This document shows positions 25,303 to 33,172 of a stretch of 64,000 nucleotides of DNA, piece by piece. The stretch's first letter is position 1, and the number at the start of each line of letters is the position of its first letter. The position numbers were made by a program, and so were the translations under genes. This stretch comes from Pseudarthrobacter oxydans (GTDB lineage: Bacteria; Actinomycetota; Actinomycetes; Actinomycetales; Micrococcaceae): NCBI RefSeq assembly GCF_030812335.1, contig NZ_JAUSSN010000008.1, positions 205,607 through 269,606 on the forward strand, read 5' to 3'. The notes below the pieces were generated by a model, which saw only the letters and a list, made by a program, of their open reading frames with translations, had not been told where the DNA came from and made no database searches.

Positions 25303-25413
25303 AAGGTGGCTCCGGGAGAGGCGCATATCCGGAAGGCCGACGGGACATCAGCGACGGTGAAACTGGACGCCTCGTTCAACCTCACGGGCACAGAAACGGG
25401 CAAGAAGCGCTGA
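25303..25413 (+). pseudogene. C-terminal relic of the PepSY-like protein encoded at 32752
   Basis: The frame reads EAHIRKADGTSATVKLDASF, then a short tail ending GKKR and a stop at 25413. This matches the last 33 residues of the gene at 32752-33117 with only a few substitutions. The upstream part, including signal peptide and start, is missing. The stop is followed by GGGCCGCCCA as in the parent. Confidence 0.75.
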
Positions 25414-25519
25414 GGGCCGCCCACCTGGCGTCCTGGTGGCCAGCATTTCACCACGACGGCGGCCGCCGTGTCCGAGGCTCGCCCCACCTCATGGGCGTCG
25501 CCCCTTGGTGCAGTGACAA

Positions 25520-25562
25520 AGAGCGGAACCCCGCAGTGCCGGGCACTGCGAGGTTCCGCTCT
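25520..25562 (-). terminator. Terminator of the 25576 gene
   Basis: AGAGCGGAACC and GGTTCCGCTCT form an 11-bp outer stem, with an inner GCAGTG/CACTGC stem. It starts 13 bases after the stop codon; the minus-strand tail is TTTG. Confidence 0.8.
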
Positions 25563-25575
25563 GGCTGGATCCGGG

Positions 25576-25929
25576 TTACTCGGAACCGGGTTTCTGTTCC
25601 CGGTCCCGGAGGTTCTTCTTGATCTCGTCGAACTTTTCCTTGATGACCCGTTCCGCCTCCGAGAGGGTTTTGCTGGCGGTGCTCAGGGGATCCATCTGGA
25701 GATAGACGTTCTGGCCGACGGGCAGGTCGTACTCGTCCTTCAGATGGGTGCCGCCGCCCACTCCCTGAAGAGACAGGTACACCATGGCGTCGGTCCGGGC
25801 AACGCCGGAGATTGTTCCGAAGACAACTGTGAAGTCATTGGATTCAAAGCTCACAGTCTGACCGATATGGCTGCGGTCCAGGTCGCCGGCTGCTACCGGC
25901 TTCTCGGACGGGCTTCCGCTGTAGCTCAT
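25576..25929 (-). CDS. Hypothetical protein, 117 residues
   Basis: Not recognised. The first 80 residues are beta-rich and soluble (GQTVSFESNDFTVVFGTISG, AMVYLSLQGVGGG). Residues 84-117 form a charged amphipathic helix (TLSEAERVIKEKFDEIKKNL). There is no signal peptide or membrane segment. TAGGAGA lies 7-8 bases upstream of the ATG, and the gene has its own terminator, both of which support a real gene. Confidence 0.65.
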   Translation of the reverse strand: MSYSGSPSEKPVAAGDLDRSHIGQTVSFESNDFTVVFGTISGVARTDAMVYLSLQGVGGGTHLKDEYDLPVGQNVYLQMDPLSTASKTLSEAERVIKEKFDEIKKNLRDREQKPGSE

Positions 25930-26154
25930 GAACTTCTCCTAATAAGTCGAGGGACACGTACCCCAGCAGTCTAGCCACGGGGCCCGTGAAGGTCCCGCGG
26001 TTCCGCTTCCGGCGAGCAGGCCGCGGGACAGGCCACAGCCGAGGTGAACGTGTGCGGGTCGCGGCGGCGAATTAGAACCGGAGGCTCGTGGGGACTTCGG
26101 GCGTGACCGGCTTAGGGGTTTTGCACCCCGGGGACGAGCCATCAGACTGTCCTG

Positions 26155-26847
26155 ATGAAGTGGACGCGCGTGAAGGACTGGCTGATCGGTGCTGCGGGGA
26201 TGGTCCTGCTCCTGGCGGTGATGGCAGTGATCCTCTGGTGGGCTGCGAGCGCCCCGGCAGCCGGGGGCGAGGCAGGGCCTGTGCCGTCGCCACCGGTGGG
26301 CGTCGACCGACCGCCGTCCGCTCAGCCTCCCGCCGGCCTGCGCGGCGACGAAGTGTGGCTCGCCGATGTTGCGCTGGACGCTGGGACAGTGGTGGCCGCG
26401 GGTTCGATACTCCGCGACGTCCGGACCGTCGGGCAGGACGTGGTCGCTGGCCCGGACGGTCTGGTCGCTGCACAGCTCGCCGTCGATGCGACCGTGCCGT
26501 TCGAGGTAATCGCCAACAAGCTAGGTGACGGGACAGTCGTCCGCTCCGCCGGCGGCGGCCAGGTCATGGTGGTTCGCACCGTCAATGCCCTGGGACGCGA
26601 CCTGCCAGTCACCGCCACCGGCACAGTCGAGGTTGAGGCCGGCAAGCTCATTGTCGAACCACGCTCGATCGACATAGGTGGACCGGACTTCCTCTCCGAC
26701 GCCATCGCCACGGTCGTGCGCGGGCTCGTGACCATCGAGCACGACATCGAGGGCTTGCCCGAGGGCCTCGTGCTGCAGGACGTCGCCGTTCAGGACGACG
26801 GCTTCCGCGCCAACCTCCGGGGCGAGGACATCAAGCTCGTCCCGTGA
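26155..26847 (+). CDS. DUF2993 (LmeA-like) membrane-anchored lipid-binding protein
   Basis: 230 residues. One N-terminal transmembrane helix (WLIGAAGMVLLLAVMAVILW) and a Pro-rich spacer precede a DUF2993 domain (about 60-230) with its repeated beta pattern: WLADVALDAGTVVAAG, ANKLGDGTVVRSAGGGQVMV and the C-terminal GLPEGLVLQDVAVQDDGFRA. LmeA in mycobacteria binds phospholipids and assists lipomannan elongation; a similar envelope role is plausible. No clear ribosome site precedes ATG 26155. A terminator follows 28 bases downstream. Confidence 0.75.
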   Translation: MKWTRVKDWLIGAAGMVLLLAVMAVILWWAASAPAAGGEAGPVPSPPVGVDRPPSAQPPAGLRGDEVWLADVALDAGTVVAAGSILRDVRTVGQDVVAGPDGLVAAQLAVDATVPFEVIANKLGDGTVVRSAGGGQVMVVRTVNALGRDLPVTATGTVEVEAGKLIVEPRSIDIGGPDFLSDAIATVVRGLVTIEHDIEGLPEGLVLQDVAVQDDGFRANLRGEDIKLVP

Positions 26848-26875
26848 CTTCATGAGTCGCCAGGAATGAAGTTCG

Positions 26876-26904
26876 ACGGCGGCACTCTGGTTGGGTGCCG
26901 CCGT
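26876..26904 (+). terminator. Terminator between convergent genes
   Basis: ACGGCGGCAC and GTGCCGCCGT form a perfect 10-bp stem with a 9-base loop. It lies between the DUF2993 gene and the oppositely oriented serine hydrolase gene. Confidence 0.75.
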
Positions 26905-26937
26905 TGCCTGTGCCGCGGCCCGGGAATTTCGGTCCCC

Positions 26938-28518
26938 TCAGAGTGCTGACGGCCGGGCACGCATCGTCAGCAGCAGCCACACTGTTCGCGGGACCGGCCA
27001 CAGGATAGCCAGTGCAAGGACCGGCACCAGGAAGACGCCGACGTCGGGGAACTGACGGATGATGACGAAGAGGTGGGTGTCGAACCGGGCGGGCGCGTAG
27101 CTGAGGCACAGCCACAGCGCAAAGACGTCTAGGGCGAGGGCCACGGTGGCCAGGGCCAGGGGAACCCACGGCTTCCGGGCAGGGGCATGGTTCCTCGGAA
27201 CCAGGAACCGGAGCACCAGCCACAGGCTCAGCAGCTCCGCCAGCAGCAGACCGAACGCCACCGCCCAGCTGAAGCGCTGCAGCCAGTCCTCATGCACCAC
27301 CGCGGGCACCGGTGCGTGGCCGTGGAGAATCCGCAGGAGGTTGGTGTCGATCGCCTTCAGCCGTGACGGGGCAGCCGTGTCATTGCCGTTGATGACCAGC
27401 GTGACGCCAAATCGGGCGGACGGAACCATGGCCACGTAAGTGTGGCTGTTTCCCCATTCCCCCTGATGCTCCAGGAGCAGAGGCAGCGTCTCCGCAGGGA
27501 CGGGACGTGCTGCGGGATCGGCGGACTCCACCAGCGGCCGGGCGAACCAGCCCATGGCGTAGCGCTGGGATTCGCTCACCTGCACCCGTGGCTCGAACAT
27601 CGCCTCGATGCTATCGGGCTGGAGGATCCGTGCGCCGCCGTACCGGCCGCCGTCGAGCAGGGCCATCAGTTCGTGGCTCAGATCCTCGGCCGAGGAGTAC
27701 AGCGTGGAGGACGGCATCCCGGTGGTGGGAGCGGGGACGTCGGTCTGGCGCCACCACGCGCCGAACCACCGCGAATAGCCTGCCGCGGCGTTGTCTGCGC
27801 GGGCATCAGCCCGGGTCGGATGGCTCTGGGCCATCTCGAGGGGGCCGAAGACGTGCTGTTCCAGGTAGTCGCCGAACGGCTGGCCGGAGACCGTCTGCAC
27901 CAGGAGACCCAGGATGTTGAAGTTGGCGCTGGCATACCGGAAGGCTTCGCCCGGTTCGCCGGCCAGCGGGGAGTCTGCCAGCGCCCGCACGCCGTCGTCG
28001 AGGGCTTCCGGACCCTGCGCGTCGGAGGCTTCGAAGGCTGTGTCCTTCGAGGCCATGCCGCTGGCCTGGTGGAGGAGGTGGCGGACGGTGATGGCTGAGG
28101 AGCGGCTGTCGTCCAGCGTGAACCAGGGCAGGTAGGTCTGCACCGGCTCATCCAGCCGCAGCCGGCCGGCCTCCACCTGCTGCATCACGGCGATGGCGGT
28201 GAGGGTCTTGCTGGTGGAGGCCAGCAGCACGGGCGTCTGCGCGGTCAACGGCCGTCCGGAGTCATCGGCGCGGCCAAATGCTGCGGCGTGCACCCGGACC
28301 CCGTCCTTCACGACGGCGACAGCGGCGCCCGGAATTCCGAGGACCTGGATCTGCTCCTGAAGGAAGGAGTCCAACTCCGCGTAAGCCTTCTCGGGATTCG
28401 CGGGTCCGGTGGCCGGCGCAGCGGAAGGGGCAGGTGCCGGCGGTGTGGTGCCGCCGACGATGCCCGCGGCCAGGAAGCACAACAGGATCCAGCGCGATGA
28501 CCTGGATAAAATCCGCAT
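26938..28518 (-). CDS. Membrane-bound serine beta-lactamase-like hydrolase (class C / esterase fold)
   Basis: 526 residues. An N-terminal signal/anchor (WILLCFLAAGIVGG) precedes a beta-lactamase-like domain with the nucleophile motif STSK at 101-104 (VLLASTSKTLTAIA), HQASGM and an FRYASANFNILG Tyr motif. Residues from about 405 carry four transmembrane helices. This layout is common in peptide hydrolases/esterases named 'serine hydrolase', such as D-Ala-D-Ala carboxypeptidase-like proteins; true beta-lactamase activity is not implied. ATG 28518 is chosen because the signal sequence begins there; a longer frame upstream reads through relic DNA. Confidence 0.83.
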   Translation of the reverse strand: MRILSRSSRWILLCFLAAGIVGGTTPPAPAPSAAPATGPANPEKAYAELDSFLQEQIQVLGIPGAAVAVVKDGVRVHAAAFGRADDSGRPLTAQTPVLLASTSKTLTAIAVMQQVEAGRLRLDEPVQTYLPWFTLDDSRSSAITVRHLLHQASGMASKDTAFEASDAQGPEALDDGVRALADSPLAGEPGEAFRYASANFNILGLLVQTVSGQPFGDYLEQHVFGPLEMAQSHPTRADARADNAAAGYSRWFGAWWRQTDVPAPTTGMPSSTLYSSAEDLSHELMALLDGGRYGGARILQPDSIEAMFEPRVQVSESQRYAMGWFARPLVESADPAARPVPAETLPLLLEHQGEWGNSHTYVAMVPSARFGVTLVINGNDTAAPSRLKAIDTNLLRILHGHAPVPAVVHEDWLQRFSWAVAFGLLLAELLSLWLVLRFLVPRNHAPARKPWVPLALATVALALDVFALWLCLSYAPARFDTHLFVIIRQFPDVGVFLVPVLALAILWPVPRTVWLLLTMRARPSAL

Positions 28519-28666
28519 GCCCGCACCTGCACTTCGGCTGACCCTCCCCTTACGGTAGAACCGGGCCAAGGCGAAAACAATGGCGCTCGGCGCCAGAGGT
28601 GGCCCTACCGATCCACCATCCAGTGCGTGCCGCCGTCGTCCGAAAGACTGGGACGTGGCCAGCGCC

Positions 28667-28923
28667 GCCACGATGCGGTCGACCTTCCCGGATATCAAGG
28701 TCTAGGAGATCGCGCCCTCATTAGTGCCGGAAACCTAGATGCATGGCGTGATCCTGCCGGCCACCATGGTGATGAGCCGGCCGGCATCCCGGCAACGGAC
28801 GAGAGCGTGGAGTTCGGCTGCACCGACATCATCCGCGTCGAGGACTGCCGGGTGGCCGAGCCCGGCGGCACCACGGACAACATGAGCCCCGTACAGCAGA
28901 TCGGCGCCATGGCCGTTGCCTGA
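28667..28923 (+). pseudogene. Decayed second copy of the SnoaL-like gene
   Basis: The sequence ATGCGGTCGACCTTCCCGGA and what follows align with the middle of the intact gene at 4764. The copy has TAG codons after FPDIKV and after VPET and frame changes. It then returns to frame for CTDIIRVEDCRVAE and the C-terminal QQIGAMAVA, stopping at 28923. The first 50 codons are missing. The terminator-like hairpin type is retained downstream, so the duplicated unit included the 3' flank. Confidence 0.8.
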
Positions 28924-28975
28924 ATCAAACCGATGCGCGACGGCGGCCGGCAAGACCGCGGGGAACAGAAAGAAG

Positions 28976-29006
28976 CTGTCCACGTTCTCCTTGGGAACCC
29001 GGACAG
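28976..29006 (+). terminator. Hairpin following the SnoaL relic
   Basis: CTGTCC and GGACAG form the outer stem, GTTC and GAAC the inner one. It has the same CTGTCCACGTTC left arm as the hairpin at 5234. Confidence 0.6.
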
Positions 29007-29113
29007 ATTTCCTCGGTGAGCATGCTTAGTCCCGAAGCACCTATGCCACTTTGTTCGGTTGGAAGCCGCCGAACCCGGCCGGTGACTCGTCGCTGAAGGG
29101 AAATTTCAGATTC

Positions 29114-29548
29114 CTAGGAGCACCTGGTCAGAAGCTCCACTCCTGAGGCCTTGAATTCGTTGATGTCGCTGGAGAATAGGGCTGCCAACAGCACCTTCAT
29201 CTCGGGATTGGCGCTCTTGGCGATGTTCTTTACGGCGTCCCTCGCCTCGGCGGTTTTTGTGACTGCGGCCTGGTCAGCGGCGTCAAAGCCAGCAACGCCG
29301 TTAACGTACTGGATGAGGGGGCCGTCCTCCTTCGAACCGATCAGCAAGGTGCAGGTGGCGGCTTCCGAGACCGTTAGCGTGGTGGGAGTGGGAGTGGGAG
29401 TGGGAGTGGGAGTGGGAGTGGGAGTGGAGCTGGCTGTGGGTGGCGCAGAAGCCGTCGTCGAAGCTGCCGATTCCGGCCCGGTCGCCTGACCGCACCCAAC
29501 CAATGCAACCGTTGCCGTCAAAACTAAAGCGATTAGGGCTTTTCTCAT
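29114..29548 (-). CDS. Putative lipoprotein with Thr-Pro repeat linker
   Basis: 144 residues. A lipobox (ATVALVGC, Cys19) follows a short signal sequence, so the protein is probably anchored to the outer face of the membrane. Residues about 40-57 are alternating Thr-Pro coded by a hexanucleotide tandem repeat. The remaining domain is helical, with two Cys (ATCTLLIG and LLTRCS) that could form a disulfide. No family is recognised. It stands alone. Confidence 0.7.
   Translation of the reverse strand: MRKALIALVLTATVALVGCGQATGPESAASTTASAPPTASSTPTPTPTPTPTPTPTTLTVSEAATCTLLIGSKEDGPLIQYVNGVAGFDAADQAAVTKTAEARDAVKNIAKSANPEMKVLLAALFSSDINEFKASGVELLTRCS
29382..29423. repeat. Hexanucleotide tandem repeat (GTGGGA)7
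   Basis: Seven perfect copies of GTGGGA plus a partial eighth, within the lipoprotein gene, coding for Thr-Pro pairs on the minus strand. Change in copy number would alter linker length without shifting frame. Confidence 0.9.
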
Positions 29549-29688
29549 TTATTCCATTTTCTAAGTTGTCGTGTGAAGTCCGTCAAGCAGAGACTGCCGG
29601 GTCGTTACGCGTAAACCGGGATCAACTGAATTCGAGTCGCAGCCGCGGACTATGACGTCGGCAAACGCAGGCGGCTGGTCCACGGGAG

Positions 29689-29709
29689 CGATCACGGCCG
29701 CCGTGATCG
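29689..29709. repeat. Short perfect inverted repeat
   Basis: CGATCACGG-CCG-CCGTGATCG lies between the lipoprotein gene start and the terminator of the next gene. There is no T-tract; an operator or stem-loop role is undecided. Confidence 0.4.
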
Positions 29710-29822
29710 TCAGAATCTGGCTTGAGGCACTTTAGTCCGCCGGATCGGTCGGGACTCATGGTGTTGGACGTATCCTCCGTCGAGGCGCGACCCTACCCGG
29801 ACGGAATAGCCGGAGATGAAAA

Positions 29823-29863
29823 TGGCTGGTACGGAACGACAGCGTGTCCTCCCGTACCAGCCA
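29823..29863 (-). terminator. Terminator of the MmpS-like gene
   Basis: TGGCTGGTACGG and CCGTACCAGCCA form a perfect 12-bp stem with a 17-base loop, starting 11 bases after the stop. Confidence 0.75.
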
Positions 29864-29873
29864 AAGGCTGAAC

Positions 29874-30497
29874 CTACTTCGTCCAGGTGCTTCCTGAGCA
29901 AGAAGCGTTGGCGCCTGCACCGTTTCCGATGTTCTTTCCTGCGCTCTTGCCGTCGACAATAATTTCGCAGCTGACAGCGGCCGTGGCTTCGCTGAAGTCG
30001 CCAATCACGGACAGGCTTGTGATGTTAAGGTCTTTGGACGTGATGGACTTCTTCCAGTCAGCCGTAACCTTCTCGGTCGAGCTGCCAGAGCCAGTCCAGT
30101 AAGAGACCGTGGCAGGACCTGACGTGGTGATGACGTATTCCACGGTGTGCTCGGCATTGATGCTCTCATCTACGGCCTTAGCGGCGGCGCCGATGGCGGC
30201 CGTCATCATTCCGGCGACGATGAGGCTGACGATGCCGAGAATGGCTCCGGCAATTGCCATTCCCCTCTTACGGTTCTTGAGCAAGAAAGCGATGATGCCA
30301 AGGATGATGGCGACCGGGCCCAGGAAGAAGGCGACCATGCCGACCAGCGGGATGATGCTGAATACGGCTGCGACGATACCTACGACGAGGGCCGCGACGC
30401 CGAGGCCGTTCTTGCGCTTTCCGTCGACGAGCTGCACGTTCTGAACCCGCGGTTCGGGAGCGGCCGCAGGTGCGGTTTCATTTTTGATTTCGGACAT
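29874..30497 (-). CDS. DUF4190-like membrane protein with MmpS-type domain
   Basis: 207 residues. Residues 30-100 contain two to three helices with the DUF4190 character (KNGLGVAALVVGIVAAVFSI, FFLGPVAIILGIIAF, RGMAIAGAILGIVSLIVAGM). Residues 115-207 are an extracytoplasmic beta-rich domain resembling MmpS-family transport accessory proteins (EHTVEYVITTSGPATVSYWT), with two Cys that may pair. No MmpL partner is adjacent, so a transport role is not supported. The gene and its surroundings are lower in GC than the flanks. Confidence 0.7.
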   Translation of the reverse strand: MSEIKNETAPAAAPEPRVQNVQLVDGKRKNGLGVAALVVGIVAAVFSIIPLVGMVAFFLGPVAIILGIIAFLLKNRKRGMAIAGAILGIVSLIVAGMMTAAIGAAAKAVDESINAEHTVEYVITTSGPATVSYWTGSGSSTEKVTADWKKSITSKDLNITSLSVIGDFSEATAAVSCEIIVDGKSAGKNIGNGAGANASCSGSTWTK

Positions 30498-31063
30498 TAT
30501 TTTCCCCTATTTACTTCTAGTTCAGTTGAGATCCGACCGGCTAATTGGTGCGGGATGCACGCAACAACTATCCGATCGCCGCATTCCAAGCGACGGTCAT
30601 TGGGCGAAGCCCCTGAGGCACCTGAATCGCGAAACGCGCGTTTGAAATGTGCGTTCAGCCGGTGTGGCTCGTGATCCAAGCTGAAGCATATATGACGATG
30701 CAGACAAAAACTCGAAAGTCCGAAGCTGTTCATCTCTGGTCATCGCGAGAGAGTCATTGGCGAGCTTAGGAATCGCCAAAGTACCCTCGCCGGAATGCTC
30801 AATAGGGTCCTGAGAACTGAAAATTTGTGACCAAACTGATGCGTAAGCCCAACGGGGAGTGTGACGGGTTGCGGCGAAACAAATGCTCACAACGAACGAC
30901 CAAGTCAACAAGTGCACGAGCGCCGCCGACATACTCGGGCATGTTGACGTAATTAGTCGATTTTGGCTGTAAGTTCAATCGTCCGCCAACGTTCATGCGG
31001 CAGGGTGAGTTGACCCTATGGGCCGGACAAAATTTCTAGCAAAAACAAATGGGGAACTGCGTC
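30498..31063. other. Intergenic region, no gene recognised
   Basis: 566 bases of relatively AT-rich sequence between two divergently transcribed small membrane-protein genes. Reading frames here lack ribosome sites and family resemblance. Promoters for both genes are expected, but none is clear enough to mark. Confidence 0.5.
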
Positions 31064-31864
31064 ATGACTGAAAACAACACCGAACCGAGCATTCCAAGCA
31101 AGCCGGTCCAGCCGCCCACCTTCAGCCAAACGGAAGGCCCGGACACTCTGCTCCCTGACCAGTCGGGCCTGAAAATGAGCATCTGGTCAAAACTTCATAA
31201 GAAGCGATTCGGCAAGGATACTACCGATGCGTCGGAGCCAGCGGAGGCTGCGCCGGCCCCCGGAGCCGCCCCGGGAAAAGCCGGCCCACCCCGCCGAAAG
31301 CTCGCCTGGTACTGGGTGGCAGGCGCAGCGGCGGTGCTTCTCGTCGGTGGCATCGTGCTGGGCACGACTCTTCCTGACCCGAAGAAGAGCACGGCATATA
31401 TTGAACTCGTGTCTGAGAAAGACGGTGTGAGCGGACAACTGAGTTCGCTCCAGGGGCGCTTCGACAGCCTCGCAGCCGGAATCAAGGGCCGCGAAGCCGC
31501 AGTGACGACCCGGGAAGCTGCCGTGGATAAGGAAGCCGAAGAGGTCAAGACGGCGGATGCCGCCGTCAAGACTGCTGAAGCAGCCGTGAAGACGCGCGAG
31601 GAAGCCGTCACCGGAGCGGAAAAGGCAAAAGCTGCCAATACCATCAAGGAAGGTACCTGGACGGTCGGTGTTGACGTTGAACCTGGAACCTATCGCGCCA
31701 ACTCGGATGTAACTTCAAGCTGCTATTGGGGGATCTACCGGACCGGTTCCAACGGCGCTGACATTATCGACAACGACATCGTAAGCGGCGGGCGTCCTTC
31801 CGTGACGCTCTCAGCCGGCCAAGACTTCAAGACCTCCCGGTGCGGGACTTGGTCGAAGCAATGA
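31064..31864 (+). CDS. Single-pass membrane protein with heptad coiled coil
   Basis: 266 residues: a cytoplasmic Pro-rich N-terminus (1-80), one transmembrane helix (82-103), then an extracellular coiled coil. Residues 143-191 are near-perfect heptads (REAAVTT, REAAVDK, EAEEVKT, ADAAVKT, AEAAVKT, REEAVTG). The C-terminal domain starts TIKEGTWTVGVDVEPGTYRA, a small beta domain found at the end of many actinobacterial exported proteins, with Cys220 and Cys260 able to pair. ATG 31064 has GGGGAA 9 bases upstream. Its stop overlaps the next gene's ATG. Confidence 0.75.
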   Translation: MTENNTEPSIPSKPVQPPTFSQTEGPDTLLPDQSGLKMSIWSKLHKKRFGKDTTDASEPAEAAPAPGAAPGKAGPPRRKLAWYWVAGAAAVLLVGGIVLGTTLPDPKKSTAYIELVSEKDGVSGQLSSLQGRFDSLAAGIKGREAAVTTREAAVDKEAEEVKTADAAVKTAEAAVKTREEAVTGAEKAKAANTIKEGTWTVGVDVEPGTYRANSDVTSSCYWGIYRTGSNGADIIDNDIVSGGRPSVTLSAGQDFKTSRCGTWSKQ

Positions 31865-32313
31865 CGACGCATAGGTCGGCAGCGCTACTCATCGCTAGTC
31901 TTGTGGGTCTTGTCTCGCTCACAGGATGCGCGGGCGGCGACGGATTTGGCGCATCAGCCTCTGATTCATCACCTGCCCCTGCGAAAACAGTCCCTCCGAA
32001 TGGTGAACACTACAGTTCTGTCGAGTCGCTGAAGTCGGCGTTTGAAGAGGCAGGCGGCGACTGCTCAAATTTCGAGCAGACCAACAAGGTGACCCATGCC
32101 GCGGAGTCTGGAGATTGTGGGACAGGGACCGTTCTCTCAATCTATTCCTCGGTGTCAGAAAAAGATGCGGTGGTCAACGGGATGAAGCAATTCGCGGATG
32201 TCATTGGCATGAACGTTCTCGTTGGTGAGAACTGGGTTGTCAACGACAAGAGAGTGGCCCAGTATCAACCGAAGATGGGGGGAACGCTGGTCACCCGAAC
32301 GGCGACCAAATAG
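31861..32313 (+). CDS. Putative lipoprotein, partner of the coiled-coil protein
   Basis: 150 residues. Lipobox VSLTGC with Cys23 as the lipidated residue. The mature part (HYSSVESLKSAFEEAGGDC to the C-terminus) has two Cys about 20 residues apart and ends with a Thr/Lys-rich tail. Start and stop of the two genes overlap as ATGA, so they are translationally coupled and the products probably act together at the outer membrane face. The family was not recognised. Confidence 0.72.
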   Translation: MTTHRSAALLIASLVGLVSLTGCAGGDGFGASASDSSPAPAKTVPPNGEHYSSVESLKSAFEEAGGDCSNFEQTNKVTHAAESGDCGTGTVLSIYSSVSEKDAVVNGMKQFADVIGMNVLVGENWVVNDKRVAQYQPKMGGTLVTRTATK

Positions 32314-32381
32314 CCTCGACGTTGGCGGCCCGGCGGCTTAGCGCGGCCTCCGGCTGATTACCCAGTTCGGACGAGAAAGGG

Positions 32382-32405
32382 CTTTCCACGGACCCCCGTG
32401 GAAAG
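32382..32405 (+). terminator. Terminator of the coiled-coil/lipoprotein pair
   Basis: CTTTCCACGG and CCGTGGAAAG form a perfect 10-bp stem with a 4-base loop, 69 bases after the stop. Confidence 0.7.
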
Positions 32406-32751
32406 GTGGACAGCCCTATTGTTTGCGGAGTTTGCTTGCAGAGCCTGCGGCGGAGTCCAAGTCCCGCGGCACTTACGCGGCGCTGTTCGGCTGCGGACGC
32501 TCATAGATTGGAGATCCACGGCCGTGGAACAGCGTTGGCTAGGCGTTGTCAAAGGCCCCTGGGATGGGCTTGCGCGGTGGCATGATAGTGGTCCTGAGTT
32601 CCCCTAGTCGTCACCCTCTCACCTGCGTAGAATCCACATCGTCCCCTACCGGATCCACCCTCGCTGGGCGTTGCTGGGACGCGATGGCAGGACGACAAAA
32701 GGCGGTCAACGAAAGCACCCATGAGCCTGATCGCAGAATCAGGAGCACGTG
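32406..32751. other. Intergenic region, possible trace of a GH13 3' end
   Basis: No gene recognised. Bases 32474-32494 (GCGGCGCTGTTCGGCTGC) resemble the last codons of the GH13 genes read on the minus strand (their GCGGCGTTGTTCGG block), which may be a third tandem relic. The upstream hairpin position would also fit. The similarity is short and could be chance. Confidence 0.3.
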
Positions 32752-33117
32752 ATGAAAACAGTTCGAAACGTCGCAGCGGGCGCAGCATTAATCGCCGCTC
32801 TCGCCGGCGGCGGCATGTATCTCGCCATGGCCGCTCCGGACGGCGCAGCGTCGTCCACAACGCTGTCTGCTTCCCAGAACAAGGGTGGACACCAAGCCAA
32901 CGGCACCACCGAACAGTTGCTGACAGTCGACACCGCCGCCCGCGTGGAAGCGGCAGTAAAGGCCGCCAACCCTGGGGCGACCATAGTCCGCGTCGAAACC
33001 GACGCGGAGGGGGCTGCCTACGAGGCACATATCCGGAAAGCCGACGGGACATCAGCGACGGTAAAGCTGGACGCCTCGTTCAACAACACGGGCACCGAAA
33101 CGGGCAAGCGACGCTAA
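32752..33117 (+). CDS. Exported PepSY-like small protein
   Basis: 121 residues. A signal peptide (1-27, AALIAALAGGGMYLAMA) and a Ser/Gln-rich spacer are followed by a 65-residue PepSY-like unit: helix TAARVEAAVKAANPGATIVR, then strands VETDAEGAAYEAHIRKADG and SATVKLDASFN. PepSY domains are thought to inhibit peptidases or bind envelope partners. AGGAG lies 6 bases upstream of ATG 32752; a GTG at 32749 is too close to it. A C-terminal copy survives at 25303. Confidence 0.7.
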   Translation: MKTVRNVAAGAALIAALAGGGMYLAMAAPDGAASSTTLSASQNKGGHQANGTTEQLLTVDTAARVEAAVKAANPGATIVRVETDAEGAAYEAHIRKADGTSATVKLDASFNNTGTETGKRR

Positions 33118-33118
33118 G

Positions 33119-33155
33119 GGGCCGCCCAGGTTCCGCGAAGGAATGTGGACGGCCC
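33119..33155. terminator. Terminator-like hairpin shared by convergent units
   Basis: GGGCCGCCCAGGTTCC and GGAATGTGGACGGCCC pair with three mismatches around a GCGAA loop. It begins right after the PepSY-like gene and lies 18 bases beyond the end of the oppositely oriented GH13 relic. It carries the GTCCACATTCC motif on the minus strand. Confidence 0.65.
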
Positions 33156-33172
33156 GAAGAAGCAGGCACGAG

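Noticed and set aside
29380..29430. Tandem repeat considered as a CRISPR array
   Set aside because: Unit length is 6 bp with no spacers, and it is within a coding region.
30597..30932. Minus-strand frame of 111 codons in the low-GC intergenic region
   Set aside because: No ribosome site, no conserved motif and no typical codon pattern.
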